Assembly (NCBI GenBank): GCA_938091995.1
Contig: CALKNZ010000049.1
Location: 1-49,943, forward strand
DNA length: 49,943 bases
Source of the DNA: an uncultured Luminiphilus sp.
Lineage (GTDB): Bacteria > Pseudomonadota > Gammaproteobacteria > Pseudomonadales > Halieaceae
Direction of reading: 5' to 3'
Shown: one piece after another, positions 16,131 to 26,217 of the stretch
Numbering within the stretch: the first letter of the stretch is position 1
Layout: every line of letters begins with the position of its first letter
Program-made: the position numbers and the translations under genes
Notes under the pieces: generated by a model
Databases searched by the model: none
Seen by the model: the letters and a program-made list of their open reading frames with translations, nothing else
What the model was told of the DNA's origin: nothing

Positions 16131-18932
16131 TCTAACGAACACTACCTCAGTAATCCACTGATTCACCAAGATCGGCAGTTAGGGTCGAGAGACTCGGCCT
16201 GGGTAAGGCGCTTTGATTGTAGCGCCATGCGTCCGCTTATTATCTGCCGTGGGCCGATTCGCAAAGAGGCCATCGACGTATTTTCTGAAATGGGCATCCA
16301 CTATTTTGGAATACTACTCTCAGAGAAAGACTCCATTGTTTATCCACGAGCACTTGCACCTGAGTTGAGGGTCCTTACAGACTCCAGCCGAATTCACCGA
16401 GTTCCCGATTACACCGGCGCCACCAAAGAGGAGCGTCTGCAGCGTATTGCGGACATCATAAACATTGCCAAAGAGGGCGGCTACAACGCGATATTTGCTG
16501 GTTATGGCTTCATGGCTGAAGACGAAGCGATGGTTGCAGCCATGGAAGAGGCTGGGCTCAACTTTATTGGTCCGTGCTCAAGAACGGTACATGACGCAGG
16601 CTTAAAGGACGAGGCTAAGCGTACCGCGCTAAAGGCGGGCGTTTCCGTGACACCAGGGATCGATAACGGGACAGCACTGACATTACTGAAAAAACATCCG
16701 GATAAAACCGCCCTGCAGGCGCTCTGTCGAGAAGAGGACCTCAACGTCCCCGAATCCGCGTTTGACACAGAGACCCTTGAAACCCTTGCAGATATCATTT
16801 TGACGGCAGGGTACAAAAAGGGCGTTGACCTTTATACAGTTGATGAACTCTCACAAACGCTGACTGATGCCGTTCGTCAGATCAATGCCCAATATCCCCA
16901 AAACCGTGTTCGTCTCAAAGCGATCGGCGGAGGTGGTGGTAAAGGCCAGCGAATCGTCGCCCTGGGCGATGCGGAACGAACCCCAGAGCTGGTGCGCGAA
17001 ATTCTAGCGGAGGTCAAAACAACGGGGGTTGGTGACAACAAGAATGTCCTCGTTGAGCTCAATATTGAGACGACTCGCCACCAAGAGATTCAGGTGATTG
17101 GCAATGGAGACTGGTGCATCACCCTTGGTGGCCGAGACTGTTCATTGCAAATGCATGAACAAAAACTACTGGAAGTTTCGGTGACCCGAGAGAGCCTTAT
17201 TCTTGCGGCAGAAGCGACCGAGAGAGCCGGTCAAACCGCGGCAACTGCGGTCTTGCATCAGGATCTAGAGACATTGGATACCATGGAAACTGAAGCAGCT
17301 GTCTTTGGCTCAGCTGTTGGACTGGATTCGGTATCAACCTTTGAGTGCATCGTCGACCGAGATCGTCATTTCTTCATGGAGATGAACACTCGCATACAGG
17401 TTGAACATCGGGTCAGTGAACTTTGCTATGCCATGCGGTTCGAAAATCCAGACGACCCCGAAGACGCCTTTGTTGTGGACTCGCTAGTGGAAGCTATGGT
17501 GCTACTAGCAGCCCACGGTCCTGATTTACCGAAACCCACTCGATTGCCTAGGTACTCCGATAGCGTAGAAGCGCGCCTTAACGCAACCAATGATGCCTTA
17601 CAGCCGAGTGCGGGCGGGCAAATTCAACATTGGTCTGATGCGATCGAGGGCGAGATCCGCGATGACCAAGGCATCAGCCTGCATAACCCAGACACCGATG
17701 TATTTATGGATTACACCTTGGCGGGCGCCTATGATTCGAACATTGCACTGTTATTAACCGTTGGTGAAACTCGCGCCGCCTGCTATGAACACATGGCTGA
17801 GGTACTGCGACAGACAACAATGCGTGGTCCCGATTTAAATACCAATCTTGGCTTTCATTATGGTCTAGTGAATTGGTTTTTAGGGAATGAAATTAACGCC
17901 CGTCCCACCACGAAATTTATTGTGCCTTATCTGACCGCGGTGGGCGAGCTGGCAAAAGAGGCTCAGCGTGTCGATATTGAGGTGGCATGGAGTTTGTTGT
18001 GTAAGCAGCGACTCAGCGAAGCTGCTTCCGAACATCGACCCGCGCTGCAAGGCGTACTGCAAAGCAAACAGTCGCTATTACTGCGACCGATCAAACTGCT
18101 GCTAGAGTCGCCACACTTGTTGTCGGGCTGGCTAAGTGTCAACCGCGAGGCCTTTCACAGTGACGGTGAGCATATTAGCTGGGCAGAAAATCCAGTTGAT
18201 CTTTTGTCCGATACTTATCACTTTCTAAAGATGGATTGGTCTCCCGAGGCGGCGGCTGCGCATGTGATTTGGGATCACGATCATACAACCCTGTCTGAAG
18301 CCGAAGATTTTTATCGCGATTTGGGTCAGCGTTTGGGTAAAGAACACTGGAAAGATTTAACCGTCGCGCTTAGCGCTTCTGAGTGTTCCGGTATACATGC
18401 TGACGAGTGGCGGGGGATCCTCGCGGCTCATCGTGGTTTTCAAGCCGGCATGGAAATATTGGAATTGCTGCCAGCCATGGCTCGATTTACTGGCTTTTAC
18501 GAGCTGGGCGTAAACGATGATCTAAGCATGGCTATTCCGGAACGACTTTTTGACGAGACCCATCAGACCGCAATGGCCAAGGTTCTTGCGCCACCACCGG
18601 TGGCAAAGTCTAATGAAATTGTTGCGGTGAGTGGTGGCATGTTTTACGGCCGTGAAGCGCCCGATGCGCCGTTGTATTTGGAAGCCGGAGCCCATTTCGA
18701 AGCGGGGGATCCGTTATACATTGTAGAAGTGATGAAAATGTTCAATAAGGTATACGCCCCCTTTGCCGGAGTCGTCGATGAGGTTTTGGTCGAGGGTGAC
18801 GGTGTCATCATTAGTAAAGGTCAGCCTCTCTTCAAAGTGACGCCTGACGAAAAGGTCGAAATTGAGCCCGAGCACGTTGTTTCTGAGCGTCGTACCAACC
18901 ACACCCGCGAACTCATGAAAATGTTCCTTTAA
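16128..18932 (+). CDS. Biotin carboxylase / biotin carboxyl carrier fusion, atypical
   Basis: A 934-residue fusion that should charge biotin and serve the upstream carboxyltransferase. The pre-ATP-grasp domain lies at about 35-165. The ATP-grasp part has the Gly-rich loop IGGGGGKGQR (about 266-275), the HEQKLLE segment and catalytic EMNTRIQVEH (418-427). The biotin site is EVMKM with K870 near the C-terminus, where EAMKM is usual. Three oddities stand out: an insertion of about 80 residues (roughly 181-261) just before the Gly-rich loop, a long 330-residue region between carboxylase and carrier domain with no recognised motif, and a 65-residue tail after the biotin lysine. The GTG start is chosen from its ribosome-binding site. 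Confidence 0.88.
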   Translation: MSNEHYLSNPLIHQDRQLGSRDSAWVRRFDCSAMRPLIICRGPIRKEAIDVFSEMGIHYFGILLSEKDSIVYPRALAPELRVLTDSSRIHRVPDYTGATKEERLQRIADIINIAKEGGYNAIFAGYGFMAEDEAMVAAMEEAGLNFIGPCSRTVHDAGLKDEAKRTALKAGVSVTPGIDNGTALTLLKKHPDKTALQALCREEDLNVPESAFDTETLETLADIILTAGYKKGVDLYTVDELSQTLTDAVRQINAQYPQNRVRLKAIGGGGGKGQRIVALGDAERTPELVREILAEVKTTGVGDNKNVLVELNIETTRHQEIQVIGNGDWCITLGGRDCSLQMHEQKLLEVSVTRESLILAAEATERAGQTAATAVLHQDLETLDTMETEAAVFGSAVGLDSVSTFECIVDRDRHFFMEMNTRIQVEHRVSELCYAMRFENPDDPEDAFVVDSLVEAMVLLAAHGPDLPKPTRLPRYSDSVEARLNATNDALQPSAGGQIQHWSDAIEGEIRDDQGISLHNPDTDVFMDYTLAGAYDSNIALLLTVGETRAACYEHMAEVLRQTTMRGPDLNTNLGFHYGLVNWFLGNEINARPTTKFIVPYLTAVGELAKEAQRVDIEVAWSLLCKQRLSEAASEHRPALQGVLQSKQSLLLRPIKLLLESPHLLSGWLSVNREAFHSDGEHISWAENPVDLLSDTYHFLKMDWSPEAAAAHVIWDHDHTTLSEAEDFYRDLGQRLGKEHWKDLTVALSASECSGIHADEWRGILAAHRGFQAGMEILELLPAMARFTGFYELGVNDDLSMAIPERLFDETHQTAMAKVLAPPPVAKSNEIVAVSGGMFYGREAPDAPLYLEAGAHFEAGDPLYIVEVMKMFNKVYAPFAGVVDEVLVEGDGVIISKGQPLFKVTPDEKVEIEPEHVVSERRTNHTRELMKMFL

Positions 18933-18947
18933 ATTGGAGTTGCTGTT

Positions 18948-19376
18948 TTGATTACCAGCCTTGACCATATTGCTATCGCAGTCCCCGATCTCAATGCCGC
19001 AATCGAACGGTTTATGGGGGATTTTGGCTTGAGCTTCGATGGCACTGATGATGTGATTGCGGCGCAAACCAAAACCGCTTTTTTTAGTCTGCCGCCCACC
19101 CACATTGAATTGGTGCATCCGCTTAACGGGGCAGGGCCGATCGCAAAATATTTAGAAAAACGCGGCGGGGGTATCCATCATCTTTGTTTCAGAACCGATG
19201 ATATCGATGCCGATGTGGTTCGTTTGCGGAGCAAAGGCTATCAATTCCTTAGTGAGGAACCCTCTCCGGGGGCCCATGGTGCCAGGGTCATTTTCATACA
19301 CCCGAAAAGCTGCGACGGCGTGCTGATTGAACTGAGCCAGCCCGGTAGCGACCAGCAAGGGGACAGTCATGAGTAA
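18948..19376 (+). CDS. mce: Methylmalonyl-CoA epimerase
   Basis: A 142-residue protein of the VOC fold. It interconverts (S)- and (R)-methylmalonyl-CoA. The start [12 protein letters not shown] holds the first metal His; [18 protein letters not shown] and GVLIELSQP supply the other metal ligands and acid residues expected of the family. The TTG start has GGAG a few bases upstream. It lies 15 nt after the biotin carboxylase gene and overlaps the mutase gene by 8 nt, so the step order of the pathway matches the gene order. Confidence 0.93.
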   Translation: MITSLDHIAIAVPDLNAAIERFMGDFGLSFDGTDDVIAAQTKTAFFSLPPTHIELVHPLNGAGPIAKYLEKRGGGIHHLCFRTDDIDADVVRLRSKGYQFLSEEPSPGAHGARVIFIHPKSCDGVLIELSQPGSDQQGDSHE

Positions 19377-21525
19377 AATTTACGATCCTGAAAAAGCGAA
19401 TCTCGAGAATTGGTCGGAGCTTGTTACGAAACAAAGCAAGGGGCTGGGTCCAGATGATTTCACCTGGCACACACCCGAGGGAATTCCACTTAAAACCCTG
19501 TATACCGCAGCAGACCTAGAGGATCTGCCCCTTACCGATACCTTGCCGGGCATCTCTCCCTATATTCGGGGTCCGATGGCGACTATGTATGCAGGACGAC
19601 GATGGACGATTAGGCAATACGCGGGTTTTTCTACGGCAGAGGAATCCAATGCCTTTTACCGTCGCGCCCTGGCGGGTGGCGGTCAGGGTGTGTCAGTCGC
19701 TTTTGATTTGGCAACTCACCGTGGCTATGACTCTGATCATCCGCGTGTAGCCGGGGATGTGGGTAAGGCTGGCGTGGCCGTCGACTCTGTTGAGGACATG
19801 AAGATTCTTTTTGACGGTATACCTTTGGATCAAGTTTCTGTATCCATGACCATGAACGGTGCAGTACTGCCGGTATTGGCAGGATACGTGGTGGCTGCTG
19901 AAGAGCAGGGAGTCCCCCAGGACCAACTCTCGGGAACTATCCAAAATGACATACTTAAAGAGTTTATGGTTCGAAACACCTATATTTATCCCCCAGCACC
20001 CAGCATGCGAATTATTGGCGACATCATTGCTCACTGTTCACGGAGCATGCCCCGATTCAACACAATTTCAATTTCTGGCTATCACATGCAGGAAGCAGGG
20101 GCGAATGCAGCGCTTGAGATGGCCTACACCTTGGCAGATGGCAAAGAATACATTCGAACCGCTCTGGCGGCCGGGCTAAACATCGACGACTTTGCCCCAC
20201 GCCTGTCGTTTTTCTGGGGCGTCGGTATGGATTTCTATATGGAGATCGCCAAGATGCGAGCTGCTCGCTTGCTGTGGGCAGAGATCGTCGCGGAGTTTGA
20301 ACCTAAAAACCCCAAGAGCTCAATGTTGCGAACCCATAGCCAGACGTCGGGCTGGTCACTGACCGAGCAAGATCCCTACAACAACATTGTCAGAACGACT
20401 GTTGAGGCCATGGCGGCAGTTTTTGGAGGCACCCAGTCACTGCATACAAACGCCCTTGATGAGGCTATAGCGCTGCCCTCAGAGTTTGCAGCTCGCATTG
20501 CGCGCAACACGCAGCTCATACTGCAGGAGGAAACTGGAATAGGGCAGGTCGTCGACCCCTGGGGAGGCTCCTACATGATGGAAGCGCTCACTGCAGAGAT
20601 GGCGGACAAGGGTAGAGCGCTAATCGCGGAAATCGACGAATTGGGCGGCATGGCAAAAGCCATTGAAAGCGGTGTTCCTAAGCTGCGTATTGAAGAGGCC
20701 GCGGCAAGCAAGCAGGCCCGGATTGATCGTGGTGAGGACGTCATTGTTGGCGTGAACAAGTATCAAAATGACGCCAAGGATGAAATCGATGTCCTAGAAA
20801 TTGATGATGGACAGGTGCGTGATGCTCAGCTAAGTCGTCTTGCCGCAATTAAAGCGTCTCGAGATGACGCGAAGGTCGTGGCGTCCCTTGAGGCCTTGAC
20901 GGAGGCCGCCAAGTCGGGGGAAGGTAACCTGTTAGAGCTCGCAATTGAGGCGACACGCCGTCGTGCCACTGTAGGAGAAATATCAGACGCACTGGAAGCG
21001 GTATACGGACGCTTTGTCGCGCAAGCGCAAACCGTTTCAGGTGTTTATGGGGCAGCATACGCTGATGACAGCGACTGGAGAGGCATTATTTCAGACATCG
21101 ACAGCTTTATTGAGCAGCACGGGCGTCGACCTAGAATGCTAGTCGCAAAAATGGGGCAAGACGGCCATGATCGGGGCGCAAAAGTTATAGCCACGGCGTT
21201 TGCCGATGTTGGTTTTGACGTAGATTTATCCCCCATGTTTGCGACTCCGGAAGAGGTCGCCCGGCAGGCCATTGAAAATGATGTGCACGCGGTAGGGGCC
21301 TCAAGTCTTGCTGCAGGACATAAAACGCTCGTTCCTCAGCTCATTGAAGCCTTACGCGCGCAAGGGGCTGAGGATATTGTTGTTATTGCTGGCGGCGTCA
21401 TACCGCAGCAGGATTACGGTTTTCTCAGGGAGCAGGGTGTCGAGCTCATTTTTGGCCCCGGAACGCCGATACCGGAAGCCGCTAGAGCGGTTCTCGACGC
21501 TGTTAACGCGCAAAAACCCGGATGA
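19369..21525 (+). CDS. scpA: Methylmalonyl-CoA mutase, single-chain
   Basis: A 718-residue adenosylcobalamin enzyme isomerising (R)-methylmalonyl-CoA to succinyl-CoA. The TIM-barrel catalytic part (about 1-550) carries [20 protein letters not shown] and [32 protein letters not shown]. The C-terminal cobalamin-binding domain contains the cofactor-ligating DGH600-x-x-G motif, followed by [10 protein letters not shown]. Length matches homodimeric-type mutases such as E. coli ScpA (714), and no separate small subunit is present. ATG 19369 overlaps the epimerase end by 8 nt and its stop overlaps meaB by 4 nt. Confidence 0.96.
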   Translation: MSKIYDPEKANLENWSELVTKQSKGLGPDDFTWHTPEGIPLKTLYTAADLEDLPLTDTLPGISPYIRGPMATMYAGRRWTIRQYAGFSTAEESNAFYRRALAGGGQGVSVAFDLATHRGYDSDHPRVAGDVGKAGVAVDSVEDMKILFDGIPLDQVSVSMTMNGAVLPVLAGYVVAAEEQGVPQDQLSGTIQNDILKEFMVRNTYIYPPAPSMRIIGDIIAHCSRSMPRFNTISISGYHMQEAGANAALEMAYTLADGKEYIRTALAAGLNIDDFAPRLSFFWGVGMDFYMEIAKMRAARLLWAEIVAEFEPKNPKSSMLRTHSQTSGWSLTEQDPYNNIVRTTVEAMAAVFGGTQSLHTNALDEAIALPSEFAARIARNTQLILQEETGIGQVVDPWGGSYMMEALTAEMADKGRALIAEIDELGGMAKAIESGVPKLRIEEAAASKQARIDRGEDVIVGVNKYQNDAKDEIDVLEIDDGQVRDAQLSRLAAIKASRDDAKVVASLEALTEAAKSGEGNLLELAIEATRRRATVGEISDALEAVYGRFVAQAQTVSGVYGAAYADDSDWRGIISDIDSFIEQHGRRPRMLVAKMGQDGHDRGAKVIATAFADVGFDVDLSPMFATPEEVARQAIENDVHAVGASSLAAGHKTLVPQLIEALRAQGAEDIVVIAGGVIPQQDYGFLREQGVELIFGPGTPIPEAARAVLDAVNAQKPG

Positions 21526-22502
21526 CATCAAAGCCAGAAGTGATTGATGTCGCTGGCATTCTTGCGGGACAGCGCAGAGCTCTAGCAAAGGCCATAACGC
21601 TGGTCGAAAGTCAGCGTGAGGACGATCGTGAAGCAAGCCAGCGCTTGTTGAATGCACTGCTAGCTCACACGGGTAATAGCATTCGAATTGGCATTACCGG
21701 TGTGCCGGGGGTGGGGAAATCGACCTTCATCGAAGCCTTTGGCCTTCACCTTGTGCGCCAGGGACATCGTGTTGCGGTGTTAGCCGTGGACCCAAGCTCG
21801 CCTCTCGCCGGTGGATCAATATTGGGAGACAAGACCCGGATGGAAGCCTTGTCACGAGAGGACAATGCCTACATCAGGCCTTCCCCAGCCGGTAGCGCTT
21901 TAGGTGGGGTGGCACTAAAAACACGAGAGTCGATGTTGCTGTGTGAAGCCGCAGGTTACGACGTCATCATTGTGGAGACCGTTGGTGTAGGCCAGTCGGA
22001 GCACCAAGTGGCTGGCATGGTCGATTTTTTTCTATTATTGATGCTTCCCGGTGGTGGTGATGAATTGCAGGGCATCAAAAAAGGCATTCTCGAACTTGCC
22101 GATACGATCGTCATTAATAAGGCCGACGGCGACAGTGCTGCCATTGCACGGATGACGCGCCAGCATTATGCGAGCGCCATGTCGTTACTTAAACATCCAA
22201 CCAGCTGGCAACCTAAAGTATTGAGCTGCTCCGCGCTCAACAATGAAGGTGTGGATGACATTTGGGCTCTGATTAAGGAGTTTCGTGCGCAAGCTGAAGG
22301 ACATCGAGGCATCGAGCAAAAACGATCACATCAAAACTTAGCATGGATGCAACAACTGGTTGATGAACTGCTAAGAATGGGGTTAAGCCGCCACTCTGGT
22401 GTTCGAGCAGCTTTGCCGGACCTTGAGCAACAGGTGCGTAATTCTGTGATAACACCCCTTGCCGCGGCCATGGAAGTGATGCGCATCAGCCAGCGCTCAT
22501 GA
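21522..22502 (+). CDS. meaB: Methylmalonyl-CoA mutase GTPase chaperone MeaB/ArgK
   Basis: A 326-residue G3E-family P-loop GTPase that gates cobalamin delivery to the mutase and protects it from inactivation. The Walker A motif is G60-VPGVGKST68. Further G-motifs include [19 protein letters not shown] (the ArgK-type switch), ETVGVGQSE and NKAD for guanine recognition. The ATG overlaps the mutase stop (ATGA), a coupling common for this chaperone. It ends the propionyl-CoA operon. Confidence 0.95.
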   Translation: MTSKPEVIDVAGILAGQRRALAKAITLVESQREDDREASQRLLNALLAHTGNSIRIGITGVPGVGKSTFIEAFGLHLVRQGHRVAVLAVDPSSPLAGGSILGDKTRMEALSREDNAYIRPSPAGSALGGVALKTRESMLLCEAAGYDVIIVETVGVGQSEHQVAGMVDFFLLLMLPGGGDELQGIKKGILELADTIVINKADGDSAAIARMTRQHYASAMSLLKHPTSWQPKVLSCSALNNEGVDDIWALIKEFRAQAEGHRGIEQKRSHQNLAWMQQLVDELLRMGLSRHSGVRAALPDLEQQVRNSVITPLAAAMEVMRISQRS

Positions 22503-22524
22503 CGTTCGGCGCGCTTGGCGAACG
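22503..22524 (+). repeat. Hairpin immediately after meaB
   Basis: CGTTCG (22503-22508) and CGAACG (22519-22524) make a 6-bp stem with a 10-nt loop directly after the meaB stop. There is no T-tract, so it is not a standard intrinsic terminator; it may stabilise the 3' end of the operon transcript. Confidence 0.3.
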
Positions 22525-22645
22525 GCGGCCACAACTGACCAATTACCCTTTGGCAACTTGGACGCTGTAGGTGGCGTGTGAAAGCCTAATCTTATCCCCA
22601 CCTGGTTAGCCACAAATCAAACTACTCGAATAAGGATGTCAACAA

Positions 22646-23434
22646 ATGTTAGTGGTGAATGGTTTAAAACAACTTCCCGTTGTGGTGCTCACCATGCTCC
22701 TCCTGGGGTGTTCAGGGGACAGGGCCGTCGTCATTGAGGATTCGAGCGACCGCCGCATTGTACGGTTTGACGTGGCCTCGGCAAACGTCTATGTCATTGA
22801 GGAAAATGGTCACCGCCTAATGATCGACGCTGGGAATCCTGGGGATGAAGAGCGTTATGAGGCTCTCATGCGCGGATCGGGTATCGACCCCGCAACCATC
22901 GACTTTGCGGTCTTGACCCACGGCCACATTGACCATGCGGGCACAGCTGCTTTTTTCCAAGAGCGCTATGGGATTCAAATCATTGGTGGCGCCGGTGATA
23001 AGCCTATGATCGAAGCTGCTGGGGATGTTGACCTGTGCCCCACATCAATAACCGCCAAGCTGCTGCACATGACGCTCAAGGGCAAACAATACCCAGCTTT
23101 TCAGTTGGATCGAGGGATCAGTGCAACGAGTGGCGTGGTCGATCTTGCCGAGTTTGGAATAACTGGAAAACTCATTCCGCACTCAGGCCATACGCCTGGG
23201 TCGATGGTTATCACTATCGGTTCCCATGCCTTTGTGGGTGATTTAATACGGGGAGGTGTTTTGCGACCTGAGGTGCCGACCACGCATTTCTTTATGTGTG
23301 ACTTAGAAGAAAATCGACGCCGAATTGCCGAGATCATGGCGCTGGAGGAAATTCAGTATTGGCATCCTGGGCATTTTGGGCCGTTCCCGGCTGCCGCCGT
23401 GGGTGTATATCTTACTCAGCAAACGGATGAATAA
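22646..23434 (+). CDS. MBL-fold metallo-hydrolase, predicted lipoprotein
   Basis: A 262-residue protein with an N-terminal lipoprotein signal (VVLTMLLLGC; lipobox LLLGC at about 18-22). It then shows the metallo-beta-lactamase fold motifs LMIDAG, THGHIDHAG (HxHxDH metal site) and a later HSGHTPGS, with HPGHFGP near the end. These match zinc hydrolases such as glyoxalase II-like and quorum-quenching-type enzymes, but the substrate cannot be assigned. Residue 2 after the lipobox Cys is Ser, so outer-membrane sorting is expected. An AAGGA site precedes the ATG. It is 144 nt from meaB and convergent with the DHH gene. Confidence 0.85.
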   Translation: MLVVNGLKQLPVVVLTMLLLGCSGDRAVVIEDSSDRRIVRFDVASANVYVIEENGHRLMIDAGNPGDEERYEALMRGSGIDPATIDFAVLTHGHIDHAGTAAFFQERYGIQIIGGAGDKPMIEAAGDVDLCPTSITAKLLHMTLKGKQYPAFQLDRGISATSGVVDLAEFGITGKLIPHSGHTPGSMVITIGSHAFVGDLIRGGVLRPEVPTTHFFMCDLEENRRRIAEIMALEEIQYWHPGHFGPFPAAAVGVYLTQQTDE

Positions 23435-23469
23435 AACAACGGCCTTCACGTGTTTGCGTGCCGTACTCA

Positions 23470-25005
23470 TCAGCAAGCTTCGTAAAGTCGGTCAAAAATA
23501 TCGCTTTTAACAAGATAGACATCGTGAGGGTCGCTCTCTTTCAAAACCAAATAATCACCGGGTTGGCCCGCGAAGTAACCAGCGTCATGCCATTTGGTAA
23601 AAACCTTAGTGGGTTTTGTCGTAGGCGTTGCAAGCACGCTGACGTGTGAGTGAGCAACACAGCCTTTAGCGCGTTCAAGAATCTCAAAATTTTGCTCGGA
23701 CGCGCTCAGATAAACTCGAGGTGTGTACTCCGCGAGCAGAGTTACGGGAGCGTTTTTAGCCGCATAGCTAGCTTCAAAGGTAGCCCGTTCAATCGGGTAA
23801 ACCTCACCCTGAATTCCGATCATAATGTAAACATTCTCGGAAGCTAAGATATCAACATCACCCTCAAGAGTGCGCACTCGAATCTCATCGCCCGATTCGG
23901 TGAGGTCTAGCGTTGGCACATAGCCCAGAGTGACGGGTCTCTTGTGGTATTTGGACATAGCCTCGGTATCGAGATTGTGACTGCGACTATTAATGATATC
24001 GACTTCCGTGAAATACTTATGGACCCGATTCACCAAAAACGCTTCCGGGCTCAGCGTGGGCTCCTGTAAGCGCAACGCCGACTCTGCAATGAACCCCCCA
24101 GCTTTAGTGACGTGGCCGCCACCTGATCCCACATCAGCAGCGATAAAAGCCGCCATCTCATTTGCCATAACGTCTTGCACACAGCTACGGACCGAGAACT
24201 TAATGCCTTGATTGATAGTATTGAAGACGACACAGCTAGATACCGCATCAACCTGAATCGCCAAATCGCTAATAAAGCCCAGAATATTTGGATCACAGGG
24301 TTTGACCGCGGTCACCGAGTAGTTAAAGGCTAAGTTATGACTAGTGCGTAGCAGTGCCAGTCCCGCAGTCTCCATATCATTCAAAGTGATATTGGCGTTT
24401 TTCATTCGACCAATGAGTGACAGATCTGGCGTCAGTGACTCCAGCATGTCCTTATCAGATGGATGACCAATTTCAGACAAGCTGTTGGTGTCGGTATAAA
24501 GTCCATAGTACAAGGCGGTTTGAACCTGGGTCGGTAGAGAGTAATCTGGGTCTTCTCTCAATAAGGTCCACACCAGAGTCGCACAACTGCCTAGTTTGGG
24601 ATGAATCTCGGCCCGTGGTATATCAAAAATCTCTTGCCTGTGATGGTCGATTATGACGATATTTTCAGCGCTTTCACGAAGTCGACTAACGTTCCCAGCA
24701 CCAAACTGGCAGTCGACGGTGATCAGGAGGCCCTCGGTGTGCTCGTGACAGACCTGCTCGAGGGGAATGTCCAACGCTGCGATCATGAGCAGTAAGTTCG
24801 GCTTATCAATAGTATTGGGGCCGCCGTACACCAAACGAACTGTTCTCCCAAGGGAAGTGAAATAATCGTAAAGCGCAAAACCGGAGGCAATCGCGTCAGC
24901 ATCAGGGGTATCGTGGCATTGAATAACAATGGGTGAGTCATCCAGCAGCGTTCGAAGCTTTAATCTCATTCGATTCTTCATTTGGCTTACGTCTCTCAAC
25001 TTCAT
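23470..25005 (-). CDS. DHH/DHHA1-family phosphoesterase with extra C-terminal half
   Basis: A 511-residue protein. The N-terminal DHH domain shows HDTPDAD (31-37), VDCQ (97-100), IIDHH (118-122) and TDTNS (171-175). The DHHA1 part ends with GSGGGHVTKAGG (293-304). This core is like NrnA/RecJ-type phosphoesterases acting on short oligonucleotides, pAp or cyclic dinucleotide products. Beyond residue 350 there is an additional region with two similar small modules (about 354-415 and 463-510), both ending in a DVY/EVYxI-x(4-5)-F-x(3)-Y pattern; the second has PGDYLVLKE. Their role is unknown to me. The start is ATG 25005, with ATG 24981 as an alternative. Confidence 0.8.
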   Translation of the reverse strand: MKLRDVSQMKNRMRLKLRTLLDDSPIVIQCHDTPDADAIASGFALYDYFTSLGRTVRLVYGGPNTIDKPNLLLMIAALDIPLEQVCHEHTEGLLITVDCQFGAGNVSRLRESAENIVIIDHHRQEIFDIPRAEIHPKLGSCATLVWTLLREDPDYSLPTQVQTALYYGLYTDTNSLSEIGHPSDKDMLESLTPDLSLIGRMKNANITLNDMETAGLALLRTSHNLAFNYSVTAVKPCDPNILGFISDLAIQVDAVSSCVVFNTINQGIKFSVRSCVQDVMANEMAAFIAADVGSGGGHVTKAGGFIAESALRLQEPTLSPEAFLVNRVHKYFTEVDIINSRSHNLDTEAMSKYHKRPVTLGYVPTLDLTESGDEIRVRTLEGDVDILASENVYIMIGIQGEVYPIERATFEASYAAKNAPVTLLAEYTPRVYLSASEQNFEILERAKGCVAHSHVSVLATPTTKPTKVFTKWHDAGYFAGQPGDYLVLKESDPHDVYLVKSDIFDRLYEAC

Positions 25006-25273
25006 GGAAGTTTACTCGCGGTAAGTACACCGCAAAGAACGTCTTATCTCTGCTCATAATGGTAAATCACGGCGGCCCTCAGAACCCATTTTTTCCGCGG
25101 TAATTTCAGCATTCGAATAGCACTATGAGCTAAAACGGCTCGCCGTCTATACGAATATCTAATGTGTTTGATGTGTCAGTGCTGGCGTCGTGTTGCCAAT
25201 ATTAAAGATTTTGAGCTCGCGTACAAACAGGTGGCCCCTACCTTCTTTTGTTCAACCAGCGTACTCTGAATCC

Positions 25274-25600
25274 ATGAGATTTTTACGTTTAGAGAGACTG
25301 ATTAATCTGCATGATGGTTACCGCAGGACACTCCGTGTTGATCATATTGAGGTGCTCGTCATTCAAGATTGTGGGGAGATCTTTATTGTTCAAAGTCGCT
25401 GCCCCCATCAGGAATACCCCCTCGAAAAAGGGTCTATTGCCGATGGCTCGATTTCTTGTCCCTGGCACCACATGACATTTGATCTTAAGACCGGCACCCA
25501 TTTGGGCGGCGGCTGTAGTCGACTGAAGATTTATGAGCCGGTATTCCAGGATAACCTGCTGGGTATTATGACCGAGGCACCTACTAGTGCAGGTTTCTAA
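25274..25600 (+). CDS. Small Rieske [2Fe-2S] protein
   Basis: A 108-residue single-domain protein from ATG 25274; the longer frame from TTG 25190 adds 28 residues with no recognisable match. The cluster motif is C43-P-H45 with C62-P-W-H65, the standard C-x-H...C-x-x-H arrangement. It resembles dioxygenase ferredoxins and NirD-like proteins, so an electron-transfer role is likely, but no oxygenase or reductase gene is adjacent. No clear ribosome-binding site is seen. Its 3' end converges on the DUF7931-type gene. Confidence 0.78.
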   Translation: MRFLRLERLINLHDGYRRTLRVDHIEVLVIQDCGEIFIVQSRCPHQEYPLEKGSIADGSISCPWHHMTFDLKTGTHLGGGCSRLKIYEPVFQDNLLGIMTEAPTSAGF

Positions 25601-25656
25601 CGTGGAAAATTGCTAAGGGTATTTGATTCGCAAAGACTATCTGCAGACGCCGCACT

Positions 25657-26217
25657 TCAGTATTGCGCTCTTAATTCCCGACTTTCTGTGCTCGCGTGCC
25701 AAAGGCGATCAAATTTATCGAGCCAGCCGGTGATAGTGACGGGATTATCTAACAGGATTCCCAGAGTCTGCGCCGGCTTTAGCAGTAATGCCTGTCTTCG
25801 ATCCGCAATGACTAGCGTCTCACCTTGCCATTCCGGATGGCTGGTTAAGCGGTGCAGTGACACAGAAGATGTCAGACGTCGTGTTAACGCCGCTAGGCGA
25901 TGGCGCTCTAATCTTAGCGGGCTGTCATCTGCAACGAGGATCCGAATACGAGGTTGTCTGCTTGTACGCGCTAAACAGGACAGAGCTGACACAACTTCAC
26001 TTCGGTCCAACAATGCCGGCTCAAGATCAGGGCTGGCGATATCGATTGAGCGACGCGCTGATTTCAGAAGGCCGGTCAGCTGTTCAAAACTTTCGGCAAC
26101 GAATTGGGTTTCAGCTGAGGTGCTTGAGTTGCCCGCCTTATCAGTCTCAGAAGTGCGCTGCGGTATTAGCTCCTTGGTGTCAGCCTTAGAATTTGACCCG
26201 TTAACACCCGCGCTCAC
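25657..26217 (-). CDS. DUF7931-like, degenerate phospholipase D-like protein
   Basis: A 186-residue protein. After a 45-residue polar leader, the segments RRSIDIASPDLEPALLDR, RQPRIRILVADDSPL and ETLVIADRRQALLLKP follow the strand order of a single PLD-like domain, but the catalytic HxK motif is absent. In pseudomonads and relatives such domains occur as stand-alone proteins or at the end of acetyltransferases near purB/mnmA. I recall the family as DUF7931, without certainty. GTG 26217 shares one base with the roxA stop (TAGTG), so translation is coupled to roxA. Confidence 0.6.
   Translation of the reverse strand: MSAGVNGSNSKADTKELIPQRTSETDKAGNSSTSAETQFVAESFEQLTGLLKSARRSIDIASPDLEPALLDRSEVVSALSCLARTSRQPRIRILVADDSPLRLERHRLAALTRRLTSSVSLHRLTSHPEWQGETLVIADRRQALLLKPAQTLGILLDNPVTITGWLDKFDRLWHASTESRELRAQY

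Noticed and set aside
25657-26217. Active phospholipase D or cardiolipin synthase
   Set aside because: The HxKxxxxD catalytic motif is absent, so only a PLD-like fold is claimed.
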